Assembly: GCA_002332795.1 (NCBI GenBank)
Contig: DDBP01000123.1
Coordinates: 1 to 14,416 of the forward strand
Source: Anaerolineales bacterium UBA2029
GTDB lineage: Bacteria > Chloroflexota > Anaerolineae > Aggregatilineales > Aggregatilineaceae
Length of the DNA: 14,416 nt
Reading direction: 5' to 3'
Position numbers and translations under genes: made by a program. How positions within the stretch are numbered: position 1 is the stretch's first letter; every line of letters starts with the position of its first letter. The notes below the pieces were generated by a model. It was not told the origin of the DNA. It worked only from the letters and a program-made list of their open reading frames with translations, and searched no databases. Shown here one piece after another: positions 6,411 through 13,629 of the stretch.

Positions 6411-7292
6411 ATGATCACCCATCCTCTGGCCGAAGTCTTTGGCTTCCCATTCAACCATCATAGCGAACGAGCAGAGCGCTATCGGCGAAACCGTCTTTGT
6501 CCCTACAACAATAATGTTGCCAACTGCACAAAGGATAAGGCTAATGATCCCCTGGGCGTCTGTAGCATCTTTGAAGCCGACGGCAGCATTGCCATCACAT
6601 GTCCTATACGTTTTCGACAGGACTGGCTGATCACAGAGGATGCAGCATCATTTTTCTTTCCCCCTGGCACAACCTGGACATCACTTACCGAAGTACGCCT
6701 TAACGATAAGCACGGCAAGTCTGCTGGGAATATCGATCTGGTGCTGGTCTCTTATGACGAGCGGGGCCACATCCTGGACTTCGGCGCGTTGGAAGTACAG
6801 GCGGTCTATATCACCGGCAATGTGCGACGCCCTTTCGAGACCTACATGCGTGATCCTATTCGAAATCAGGGGATGAATTGGCTCGCCGAGCCAAACTATC
6901 CACGACCGGACTATCTGTCATCATCGCGCAAACGGCTTGTGCCACAATTGATGTATAAGGGGGGCATTCTGAAGTCATGGGGCAAGAAGCAGGCGGTAGC
7001 GCTTCACAGAAATTTCTACGCTACTCTTCCCAGCCTTCCTCAGAGCGCTCCTGAGACCGCAGATATCGCGTGGCTTATCTATGACCTGGAATTTGAACCT
7101 GAGCAAGAATCATATGTTCTTCGCCTCAAAGATACGGTGTATACTCTTTTTGAAACGGCCATAGAACAAATCACGATCCCCGAACCAGGTTCACTGCACG
7201 AGTTCCTGGGCTTCCTGCAAGAAAAACTCGACAGCAAGCTTGGAGATGAAACCAATTCGCCAGATGCTCCGACGTTGGCCGATTTGCTATAG
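6411..7292 (+). CDS. NotI-family type II restriction endonuclease
   Basis: Predicted to cut a GC-rich palindromic DNA site. Numbering from the alternative upstream ATG at 6405 (295 residues), four cysteines only are present, C32 (RLCPYNN), C41 (NCTKDK), C53 (GVCSIF) and C66 (ITCPIRF), the arrangement of the Cys4 iron-binding site known in NotI. The PD-(D/E)XK-type core follows: E96 (TEVRLND), D111 (GNIDLVLV), E130 and Q132 (ALEVQAVYITG), with Gln in place of the usual Lys as in NotI. The C-terminal half contains LVPQLMYKGGILKSWGKKQAVALHR-type basic segments. I place the start at 6411, where AGGTAG (6399-6404) is correctly spaced; ATG at 6405 is too close to it. The methyltransferase starts 9 nt after the stop. 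Base composition is visibly lower in GC than neighbours, as expected for a mobile restriction cassette. The recognition site is unknown. Confidence 0.87.
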   Translation: MITHPLAEVFGFPFNHHSERAERYRRNRLCPYNNNVANCTKDKANDPLGVCSIFEADGSIAITCPIRFRQDWLITEDAASFFFPPGTTWTSLTEVRLNDKHGKSAGNIDLVLVSYDERGHILDFGALEVQAVYITGNVRRPFETYMRDPIRNQGMNWLAEPNYPRPDYLSSSRKRLVPQLMYKGGILKSWGKKQAVALHRNFYATLPSLPQSAPETADIAWLIYDLEFEPEQESYVLRLKDTVYTLFETAIEQITIPEPGSLHEFLGFLQEKLDSKLGDETNSPDAPTLADLL

Positions 7293-7301
7293 GCAATACT
7301 C

Positions 7302-8186
7302 ATGAAGCAATTACACCTACCAGGAATTGTCCCTCCACAACATGTTGTTAATGTTGCCTCAGTAAGACAACTCAGTCCTTTTCGTTATCCTGGCGGCAAA
7401 ACATGGCTTGTGCCCACTATCCGGCAATGGCTTCTCAGTCTGCCTGCGGAACGCCGTAAAGAATTCGTCGAACCCTTTGCCGGTGGAGCCATCGTGGGAT
7501 TAAGCGTGGCATTCGAGCAACTTGCCAGCCGCGTCACCCTGGTTGAGCTTGACGAACAAGTGGCAGCAGTATGGAAAGCGATCATCAGCGAGGGTCTTGG
7601 TGAGTGGCTCGCTGATCAGATCATTGATCTAAGTTTCTCTCTGGAGACCGTAGAAACTCTGTTGCAGAAGCGCTCCCTTACAATCGGTGAGCAGGCGTTA
7701 CAGACTATCGTGAAGAATCGGATCAATAGAGGGGGTATCTTGGCTCCTGGTGCGGGCCGAGTCAAGTACGGTGAAAAAGGGCGTGGCATTGCCTCCCGCT
7801 GGTATCCCAAGACACTGGCGCGACGGATTCGCGATATCAGCGCCATCAGAGAGCGCTTGCGCTTTATTCACGGGGATGGACTGGACTTTCTCCGTCAGCA
7901 CACCTTACACCAGGATATGGTTTTCTTTATTGATCCGCCCTATACGGCCTCCAGCAATTGCCCCGGAAAACGCTTGTATACCCATTCCTCTATTGATCAC
8001 GAACGGCTTTTCGAGCTGGCCGGCCAGCTCGCTGGTGAGTTCCTGATGACCTACAACTTTGATGAGCCAATCGTGGAAATGGCAGAAAGATATCACCTCG
8101 ATTGGCATATCATCGTTATGAAGAACACGCATCACATCCACAAACGAGAAATGATCATCGGACGTGACCTTGCCTGGTTACGCTGA
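7302..8186 (+). CDS. D12-class DNA adenine methyltransferase (modification partner of the NotI-family nuclease)
   Basis: This 294-residue AdoMet-dependent enzyme is predicted to methylate N6 of adenine. Motifs appear in the D12/Dam order: motif X SPFRYPGGK (25-33), motif I FVEPFAGGAIVGL (55-67), acidic VELDE (81-85), and catalytic motif IV DPPY (211-214) after MVFFI. The segment between about 90 and 200 is a target-recognition-like insert with VKNRINRGGILAPGAG. Length suits the Dam/DpnIIA family. It overlaps no other gene, begins 9 nt after the endonuclease stop and is presumably co-transcribed, the expected layout for a type II system. Its Shine-Dalgarno is weak (TAGG). DPPY indicates m6A; m4C enzymes usually carry SPPY. 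A G/C-only site could not be protected by this activity, so the pairing is informative about specificity. It shares the lower GC content of the endonuclease gene. Confidence 0.92.
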   Translation: MKQLHLPGIVPPQHVVNVASVRQLSPFRYPGGKTWLVPTIRQWLLSLPAERRKEFVEPFAGGAIVGLSVAFEQLASRVTLVELDEQVAAVWKAIISEGLGEWLADQIIDLSFSLETVETLLQKRSLTIGEQALQTIVKNRINRGGILAPGAGRVKYGEKGRGIASRWYPKTLARRIRDISAIRERLRFIHGDGLDFLRQHTLHQDMVFFIDPPYTASSNCPGKRLYTHSSIDHERLFELAGQLAGEFLMTYNFDEPIVEMAERYHLDWHIIVMKNTHHIHKREMIIGRDLAWLR

Positions 8187-8230
8187 CCGAGATCATTTCC
8201 ACCAAGTGCGAGGTCCCCAGAATCATTTCA
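8148..8230. repeat. Short inverted and direct copies of GATCATTTC at the right edge of the restriction cassette
   Basis: GAAATGATC at 8148-8156 (inside the methylase 3' end) is the reverse complement of GATCATTTC at 8191-8199. An 8-nt copy ATCATTTC recurs at 8222-8229 across the stop codon of the convergent dehydrogenase gene. The 36-bp gap between the two convergent genes has no intrinsic terminator. The 34-nt loop makes a functional hairpin doubtful. Confidence 0.3.
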
Positions 8231-9089
8231 CGGCGTACTCGTAGAACCCCCGCCCGCTCTTGCGGCCCAGGTGCCCCGCCGCCACCATCTTGCGTAGCAA
8301 GGGGCACGGGCGATACTTGGGATCGCCGAAGCCCTGGTAGAGCACTTCCAGGATACTCAGCACCACGTCCAGCCCGATAAAGTCGGCCAGCGTCAGCGGC
8401 CCCATGGGGTGATTGGCGCCCAGCTTCATTACCGTGTCAATCGCTTCTGCCGTGCCCACGCCTTCCATCAGCGCGTAGATCGCCTCGTTGATCATCGGCA
8501 TCAGGATACGGTTGGCGATGAAGCCTGGATAGTCTGCCGCCTCGACGGGCGTCTTGCCCAGCCGCCGCGCCAGTTCCATGACCGTATCCAGCGTCTCCTG
8601 GCTGGTAGTCAGCCCACGGATAATCTCCACCAGTTGCATCAGCGGTACAGGGTTCATGAAGTGCATCCCGATCACGCGGTCGGGGCGCTGCGTCGCCGCG
8701 GCGATGGCTGTGATCGAGATCGAAGACGTGTTGGTCGCCAGGATGGCGTGCAGCGGCGTCAGTTCATCCAGCCGAGCGAAGATGTCGCGTTTGAGCGCCA
8801 CGTCCTCGCTGACCGCCTCGACGACCAGGTCGGCGGTGCGCAGCGCGGCGATATCGGTGGCCGTGCTGATGTTGTCCTGGGCCGCCTGACGCTGCGCGTC
8901 GGTCAGCCTGCCCTTGCTGTGCAGCTTCTCGACGCTGGCGGTGATGTCGCGCAGGGCGCGTTCCAGCACCCCCGGCACCACGTCCACCAGCGTCACCCGG
9001 TAGCCCTGCACGGCGCATACCTGGGCAATGCCGTGCCCCATCGTCCCGGCTCCCACCACGCCGATGTGTTGAATCTGGTCTACAGACAT
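8223..9089 (-). CDS. hbd: 3-Hydroxybutyryl-CoA dehydrogenase
   Basis: This 288-residue NAD(P)-dependent enzyme interconverts 3-hydroxyacyl-CoA (typically 3-hydroxybutyryl-CoA) and 3-oxoacyl-CoA in the cytosol, in butyrate, polyhydroxybutyrate or beta-oxidation pathways. The N-terminal Rossmann fold has IGVVGAGTMGHGIAQ (GxGxxG at 13-18) and an acidic residue at 36 (VTLVDVVP) that favours NAD. The catalytic pair is H143 (GMHFMNPVP) and E155 (LVEIIRG). The NTSS loop (120-123), the GFIANRI linker and the all-helical C-terminal domain ending in GRKSGRGFYEY are all standard. Length is full. GAGGAGAGAG precedes the ATG. It starts 28 nt after the acyltransferase stop, so the two probably form one operon. 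It is convergent with the restriction cassette. PaaH/FadB2-type use with longer or aromatic acyl chains is possible. Confidence 0.96.
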   Translation of the reverse strand: MSVDQIQHIGVVGAGTMGHGIAQVCAVQGYRVTLVDVVPGVLERALRDITASVEKLHSKGRLTDAQRQAAQDNISTATDIAALRTADLVVEAVSEDVALKRDIFARLDELTPLHAILATNTSSISITAIAAATQRPDRVIGMHFMNPVPLMQLVEIIRGLTTSQETLDTVMELARRLGKTPVEAADYPGFIANRILMPMINEAIYALMEGVGTAEAIDTVMKLGANHPMGPLTLADFIGLDVVLSILEVLYQGFGDPKYRPCPLLRKMVAAGHLGRKSGRGFYEYAVK

Positions 9090-9117
9090 GATCGCTCTCT
9101 CCTCAAAGACGCGCTGT

Positions 9118-9804
9118 TCAGGTGACGATCCGCCGCATTTCCTCGATCAAGGGGTTGCCCGCGTAGTAGCCGTGATACTTTTCCGGCAGCAACGCGGCGA
9201 TGGCACACATGATCTGTTCGGTGTACGCTTCCAGTTGGTCGCCGCTGGCCTTCCCCTCCGGCAGGCGGAACGGTTTGCCAAAGCGCGCCACTACTTTGGG
9301 CCGAGGGACTTTGAGAATCTTCTCCGTGCCCCACACGCAGGCGGGCAGGATCGGCACGTTGGTCCGTGTGGCGATGAACGCCACGCCAGGGCGTCCCTGG
9401 ATGAGCGCCCCTACCCGGCTGCGCGTGCCCTCCGGCGCGATACCCAGCGGCACGCCCGCCTTCAGCACGGTGATCGCGTCGCGCAGGGCGCGCCGGTCGG
9501 CGGAGAACTGCTCGACCCAGATCAGCGGGTAGAGCCGGAAGAGCGGCTCCAGGCGCGTACCTTTGTACTTGCGGGCAGCCAGGCCCACTGTGCCGAACGG
9601 GATAGCGTAGTTGATCGCCGGGATGTCCCAGAAGCTCATGTGATTGGAGACAATGATATAGGGCGGATCGGGGATGTTTTCCCTGCCGATGATCTCGTAG
9701 CGTGCCACCAGGAACAGCAGAAAGCGTGTGAAGGGCTTGGCCCAGCGCGACTCGCGCGTGGCAGGCCAATCGGGAGGGTAATCTTGCGGAACCGGCCTGG
9801 GCAT
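9118..9804 (-). CDS. 1-Acyl-glycerol-3-phosphate acyltransferase-like protein (PlsC family)
   Basis: This 228-residue membrane-associated acyltransferase probably places the second acyl chain on lysophosphatidic acid in phospholipid synthesis. Motif I NHMSFWD (54-60, the NHx4D catalytic motif) and motif III EGTRSR (125-130) are intact, with a hydrophobic stretch at about 27-36 and the VGLAARKYKGTRLEPLFRLYPLIWV region between them as in PlsC. The frame stays open far upstream to 10716, but the true start is the ATG at 9804, which has an ideal CAGGAGG six bases before it. The upstream extension runs antisense to the serine hydrolase and is not protein-like. The dehydrogenase gene follows 28 nt downstream. 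Other glycerolipid acyltransferase specificities are possible. Confidence 0.92.
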   Translation of the reverse strand: MPRPVPQDYPPDWPATRESRWAKPFTRFLLFLVARYEIIGRENIPDPPYIIVSNHMSFWDIPAINYAIPFGTVGLAARKYKGTRLEPLFRLYPLIWVEQFSADRRALRDAITVLKAGVPLGIAPEGTRSRVGALIQGRPGVAFIATRTNVPILPACVWGTEKILKVPRPKVVARFGKPFRLPEGKASGDQLEAYTEQIMCAIAALLPEKYHGYYAGNPLIEEMRRIVT

Positions 9805-9833
9805 GAATACCTCCTGCCTGTGCGACTGCTGCC

Positions 9834-9873
9834 AGCATACCCAAGCCCCCGCCGCCCTGCAAGATCGGCAGGG
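9834..9873 (-). promoter_or_regulatory. Candidate promoter of the acyltransferase-dehydrogenase operon, with an overlapping inverted repeat
   Basis: On the minus strand TTGCAG (9857-9862), 17 nt, TATGCT (9834-9839), giving a leader of about 23 nt before the ATG at 9804. CCCTGC (9855-9860) and GCAGGG (9868-9873) form an inverted repeat over the -35 and could be an operator. A weaker plus-strand pair, TAGAAA (9917-9922), 17 nt, TATCGT (9940-9945), may serve the divergent hydrolase gene. Confidence 0.4.
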
Positions 9874-9975
9874 TACATTCGATGGGGAGCGGATTTCACC
9901 ATAGTGCCATTCCACATAGAAAGAACCGCCGATTTGATGTATCGTTAGGGCGCACATCTGCACCGCGAGGAGCCT

Positions 9976-11004
9976 ATGACCATCCCATCGCTCGCTGGCA
10001 CCGACGCCTGGCCCGCAGTCACCCCCGACGACGTTGACCTGGACGCCGACCTGCTCGAAGCGGCACACCGTTACCTGCGCGAGCACGTCCCGCATATGGA
10101 CAGCCTGCTGATCATCCGGCACGGTGCACTGGCCTTCGAGCGTTACATGCGTGGCATGACCCCCGACCGTCCCCACAACCTCAAGTCGGCCACCAAGAGC
10201 ATCACGTCGCTGCTGGTGGGCATCGCCCTGGCGACCGGCGACCTGGGAGGCCTGGATGAGCCGCTGGGCTACATCCTGCCGGAGCTGTTCGCCAGCGTAG
10301 ACGAACGGGCCAAGCGCGAGATCACCATCCGGCACCTGCTGACCATGCGCTCCGGCCTGGCCTGGGATGAATACGGCGCGAGCGCCATCGCCATGACCGC
10401 CAGCCCCGACTGGGTGCGTTATGTGCTGGAGCGTCCGTTGGCGCACGCGCCCGGAACGCATTTCAACTACAGCACTGGCGACACGCATCTGCTGGCGGCG
10501 GCCCTGCAGAAGCTCACCGGCATGAGCCTGAGCGAATACGCCGCGCTCTACCTGTTCGGCCCGCTGGGAATTACCCGCTACACCTGGCCCGCCGACCCCC
10601 AGGGCGTGACCATCGGCGGGGCGGAACTGTCGCTGACTCCGCGCGATCTGGCCCGCATCGGCTATCTGGCCCTGCGCGGCGGGTTGTGGAGAGACGAAGC
10701 CCTGGTGCCCGTCCACTGGATCGCCGAGTCACACCGATCCCATGTGGCCCTGTCAACGGGCGATAGTTGCGCCGGGCTGGGCTACGGCTATCTGTGGTGG
10801 GTGCGCCCCCAGGGGGGCTACGACAGCGCGCTGGCGGTCGGCTACGGCGGGCAATTCGCCATCGTCGTGCCCGCGCTCGACCTGCTGGTGGTGATGACCG
10901 GCGACCTGTCCGACGTGCCGCCCACTTTCCGCAACAATCAGATGTTGTGCGGCTTTAACCTGGTGGAAGATTTCATCGTCCCGGCTGCGCTGGCCCGCGC
11001 CTGA
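9976..11004 (+). CDS. Serine hydrolase of the beta-lactamase (class C/EstB) family
   Basis: This is a 342-residue penicillin-binding-protein-fold hydrolase. The nucleophile motif SxxK is S71-A-T-K74 (LKSATKSITSLLVG). The second motif is Y165-S-T (FNYSTGDTHLL), as in family VIII esterases and D-amino-peptidases. The third motif is GYGGQ (289-293) in place of KTG/HTG. RHLLTMRSGL (119-128) and GPLGI are typical of the family. No signal peptide or membrane helix is present, so it should act in the cytosol, which argues against a resistance beta-lactamase and for an esterase or amide hydrolase. GAGGAG lies shortly before the ATG. A DinB-like gene follows after 18 nt on the same strand. Substrate is not predictable. 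Confidence 0.92.
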   Translation: MTIPSLAGTDAWPAVTPDDVDLDADLLEAAHRYLREHVPHMDSLLIIRHGALAFERYMRGMTPDRPHNLKSATKSITSLLVGIALATGDLGGLDEPLGYILPELFASVDERAKREITIRHLLTMRSGLAWDEYGASAIAMTASPDWVRYVLERPLAHAPGTHFNYSTGDTHLLAAALQKLTGMSLSEYAALYLFGPLGITRYTWPADPQGVTIGGAELSLTPRDLARIGYLALRGGLWRDEALVPVHWIAESHRSHVALSTGDSCAGLGYGYLWWVRPQGGYDSALAVGYGGQFAIVVPALDLLVVMTGDLSDVPPTFRNNQMLCGFNLVEDFIVPAALARA

Positions 11005-11022
11005 TCCTCTGGAGGTATATCC

Positions 11023-11544
11023 ATGAACACCTTCTCCGACAAAGCCGATCTGCTGGATGCCATCGCCAGCGCTCGCGCCGCCCTTGAGAGCGCGCTGGCC
11101 CGCCTGGACGACCGGACGCTGACCGCGACGGTCATCGCCGGCGAATGGACGGGCAAGGACATCATGACTCACGTAGCGGATTGGGAGCGCCGCTTCCTGC
11201 GCTGGGTGGAGATCGGGCGGCGCGGCGAAATTCCACAACGACCGGAACCAGGGATAAGCTGGGCCGAGGAAGACCGGCTCAACCAGAGCGTCGTCGAACG
11301 CGGACGCGCCCGCTCGCTGGACGAAGTGCGCGCTGAGTTCGCCGCCGCCCATCGCGCCATCTGGCAGGCGCTCGTCGCCATGAGCGAGGACGAGCTGCTC
11401 GCGCCCGGTTACTACCCCTGGACGGGCGACGAACCGCTGGCACAGATCGCCTGGGGCGTCACCGGCGATCACTACGCGGGTCACACGGCAGACATCCGGG
11501 CCTGGCTCACACAACATCCCCCTCAGACAGGCAATCACGCCTGA
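11023..11544 (+). CDS. DinB/ClbS-like four-helix-bundle protein
   Basis: A 173-residue helical protein of the DinB-like superfamily (DinB, DfsB/ClbS, mycothiol-dependent isomerase N-domain). The expected features are an N-terminal helix DLLDAIASARAALESALARL, then EWTGKDIMTHVADWERRFL with the first metal-ligand-type His (H50), and the C-terminal GDHYAGHTADIRAWL with H150 and H154. Together these three histidines match the usual divalent-metal site. TGGAGG precedes the ATG and the gene follows the hydrolase by 18 nt, so they are likely co-transcribed. Family members do thiol-dependent transfers, cyclopropane hydrolysis or are of unknown function. Nothing here picks one. No terminator was seen after it. 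Confidence 0.87.
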   Translation: MNTFSDKADLLDAIASARAALESALARLDDRTLTATVIAGEWTGKDIMTHVADWERRFLRWVEIGRRGEIPQRPEPGISWAEEDRLNQSVVERGRARSLDEVRAEFAAAHRAIWQALVAMSEDELLAPGYYPWTGDEPLAQIAWGVTGDHYAGHTADIRAWLTQHPPQTGNHA

Positions 11545-11679
11545 TCTGGCCAGAAGCCCTGTCCTCGAATGAACTCATAAAAAGCCTGTGAAAAAAAATC
11601 GTTCCCCTCTGTGAAACGGTGTACAGTGAGGATAGCTTGTTCGTTGTTCATACCGATACACAGAGGAGGATTGGGCTTC

Positions 11680-12381
11680 ATGCGCAAAATGTTCTTGCTC
11701 ACCCTGATCCTGGCCCTGCTCATAGGGCTGCTTCCCACGACCGCCCAGGCAGTGAGCGATTTGTTCACTTTCGACAGCCTGGACTACGCCGCCTGTACCC
11801 CTGGCGACTATGCGGTCGTCTCGTTCACCTATACCATTCCGGGTGAAGGGTACTATCTCCACTACTGGACGCTGACCAACCAGCGCACCGGCAGTTTTAC
11901 CGAACTGACTGTCGGCCCGCTCATGGGAGGTGAGGTAGTACACAACTATTCCATCCTGCCCGTGCCCGACGATGTACAGACAGGGGATACGCTGGTCTTG
12001 CAGGTAGATACCATCGTGGGGGAACTTCCTGCCGGGCCAAAGCTCGCTCCGCCGGCTGGCACAGTCCTTGAGACTGACATCCTTACCTGGACGTGCGGCT
12101 CGGTCGCGGGCTGCGATGTGCTGATCAACATTCCCAGCACGGCGGTGGTCGGTGCCTTCGTCAGCGACGCTCCCACCTACTGGAAGCCCGGCGAACTGAC
12201 GTCCCCGCTGGTCACCATCCCGGCAGGCAACACTGCCTGGGTGCTCGGCCCGGATAGCACCGGCCAGTACGAGAAGATCATCTGGGTCTGCGACTATCTG
12301 TGGGTGCCCGCCAATACCATTGGCCCCAACTATGATGAAGTCTGGCAAGGAAAACCACTGCCCACTGAGCCGGTCGAGTAG
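11680..12381 (+). CDS. Secreted protein of unknown function
   Basis: I do not recognise the family. The 233-residue product has a classical signal peptide (MRK, hydrophobic 5-18, cleavage likely after TAQA at residue 24). The mature part looks like one or two beta-sandwich domains of about 100 residues. It opens with a C-T-P-G-D turn, is rich in aromatic strands, and has further cysteines in TWTCG, AGCDV and WVCDY, enough for two disulfides. The GYYLHYWTLTNQ and IPAGNTAWVLGPD segments recall carbohydrate- or surface-binding sandwiches of Chloroflexota exoproteins, but this is only an impression. The frame opens at 11611, but I choose ATG at 11680 because AGAGGAGGA lies about 10 nt before it and the signal peptide begins there. 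The 135-bp upstream gap holds an A8 run (11591-11598) and TACAGT at 11622 without a good -35. A strong terminator follows. Confidence 0.82.
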   Translation: MRKMFLLTLILALLIGLLPTTAQAVSDLFTFDSLDYAACTPGDYAVVSFTYTIPGEGYYLHYWTLTNQRTGSFTELTVGPLMGGEVVHNYSILPVPDDVQTGDTLVLQVDTIVGELPAGPKLAPPAGTVLETDILTWTCGSVAGCDVLINIPSTAVVGAFVSDAPTYWKPGELTSPLVTIPAGNTAWVLGPDSTGQYEKIIWVCDYLWVPANTIGPNYDEVWQGKPLPTEPVE

Positions 12382-12405
12382 CCCTCGCGCGCTCTCTGGC
12401 ACACG

Positions 12406-12435
12406 AAAGCCCCGGTCGTGCTGGCCGGGGCTTTT
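12406..12435 (+). terminator. Rho-independent terminator, possibly bidirectional
   Basis: AAAGCCCCGG (12406-12415) pairs with CCGGGGCTTT (12425-12434) around a 9-nt loop, with a T4 run at 12432-12435 on the plus strand. It ends the secreted-protein gene. The complement has TTTCG after the stem and could also stop minus-strand transcription from the thiolase-like gene that ends at 12460. Confidence 0.88.
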
Positions 12436-12459
12436 GCCTGTCGCAAGGTCTGCGCAGCG

Positions 12460-13617
12460 CTACTCCATACGCTCCAGCACGTGCGCGACAGCCGTGCTGC
12501 CCAGGCCGCCCAGGTTCAGCGCCAGGCCGAGCCGTGCGCCCGGCACCTGATTGTCGCCCGCCGCGCCGCGCAGTTGCAGCGCCACTTCTACCGCCTGGTA
12601 GACGCCCGTCGCTCCAAGGGGGTTGCCGCGCGCCTTCAGCCCGCCGAAGGTGCTGATCGGCAGCCGCCCGCCGCGCTGAATCGCCCCTTCGACCGCCAGC
12701 TTCCACCCTGCGCCGCGCGCTGCAAAGCCGATCGCCTCCAGTTGCAGCGCCGTCAGCACGGTGAAGCTGTCGTGCAGCTCCGCCAGGTGCAGATCAGCCG
12801 GGCGGATACCCGCCTGTTCATAGGCACGCCCGGCAGCCAGGTTAGCCGCGCGCAGGAAGAGCAGGTCGGGGCGGTTGTGCAACGCCAGCGTGTCGGTCGC
12901 TGCCGCGCTACCCTTGATCAACACCGGCTGCGGGACCATATCCAGCGCGGCGCGCGCACGGGTCAGCACCACCGCCGCCGCGCCGTCACCTTCCGGTGCG
13001 CTGTCGAACAGGTTGACCGGATCGGCCACGATGGGCGCTTTGGCGAACGCGCCAGGGCGCAGCTTGTTGCGGTACATGGCGTTGGCGTTCAGCGCGCCGT
13101 TGGCGTGCGCGTTGATGCTGAATGGCTCGAACTGCTCCAGCGTCACGCCGAACTCGTGCATATAGCGGCGCATGAGCAGCGCGGCCATCGCCGCCGGAGT
13201 GCCACCCGGCGTCGCCTCATAGTCGGCGTCCAGGAGGGTGGTCAGCGCGGTCTCGCGCTCGCTGCCGGTGCGATCGGTCGCCTTTTCCACGCCAACCACC
13301 AGCACCGTCTCCGCCTGTCCGCTGGCCACCGCCAGATAGCCCTGGCGCAACGCCATCCCACCAGAAGCATCCGCCGCTTCCACGCGCCACGCCTCCACGC
13401 CCGACAGTCCGGCAAAGTCGGCGATCAGCGTCCCCAGGTGATTCTGAGCGCTCAGGTTGCCGCCCAACGCATTGCCCACGATGAGAGCGTCCACCCGCTC
13501 GATGCCCGCGTCCTGCAGCGCGGCGTGAATCGCGCCCAGCGCCAGTTGCCGCAGGCCCATGTCCCAGTGCTCGCCCACGGGCACCTGCCCCAGGCCGATA
13601 ATCGCTACGTCGTGCAT
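12460..13617 (-). CDS. Thiolase-superfamily protein lacking the nucleophilic cysteine
   Basis: A 385-residue protein of the SCP2/archaeal-type thiolase branch. The fold signatures are complete: MHDVAIIGLGQVPVG at the start, EGDGAAAVVLTRARAA near 209, LHDSF with conserved H282, FGGLKARGNPLGATG (324-338) and LNLGGLGSTA (367-376). The nucleophile motif, usually (A/C)CASGG, reads AADASGG with D83 (codon GAT at 13369-13371), and the usual GHP is GNP with N332. A normal Cys-dependent Claisen or thiolytic reaction is therefore unlikely. It sits downstream of an HMG-CoA synthase-like gene, where archaea and some bacteria keep acetoacetyl-CoA thiolase and a DUF35 protein. The start is ATG at 13617 with GAGGAG 6 nt upstream; an in-frame ATG at 13638 lacks one. 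It could be a scaffold, an aldolase-like enzyme or a condensing enzyme with altered chemistry. Confidence 0.88.
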   Translation of the reverse strand: MHDVAIIGLGQVPVGEHWDMGLRQLALGAIHAALQDAGIERVDALIVGNALGGNLSAQNHLGTLIADFAGLSGVEAWRVEAADASGGMALRQGYLAVASGQAETVLVVGVEKATDRTGSERETALTTLLDADYEATPGGTPAAMAALLMRRYMHEFGVTLEQFEPFSINAHANGALNANAMYRNKLRPGAFAKAPIVADPVNLFDSAPEGDGAAAVVLTRARAALDMVPQPVLIKGSAAATDTLALHNRPDLLFLRAANLAAGRAYEQAGIRPADLHLAELHDSFTVLTALQLEAIGFAARGAGWKLAVEGAIQRGGRLPISTFGGLKARGNPLGATGVYQAVEVALQLRGAAGDNQVPGARLGLALNLGGLGSTAVAHVLERME

Positions 13618-13629
13618 GGTTTCTCCTCG

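Noticed and set aside
6389..6463. 24-codon ORF as a possible restriction controller (C protein) before the nuclease
   Set aside because: Too short for a helix-turn-helix, out of frame with and overlapping the nuclease start, and no C-box repeats upstream.
8409..9125. Plus-strand ORF opposite the dehydrogenase
   Set aside because: Shadow frame; the minus strand has an unambiguous 3-hydroxybutyryl-CoA dehydrogenase.
9805..10716. N-terminal extension of the acyltransferase frame
   Set aside because: It is antisense to the serine hydrolase, unlike any PlsC protein, and the ideal Shine-Dalgarno lies directly before ATG 9804.
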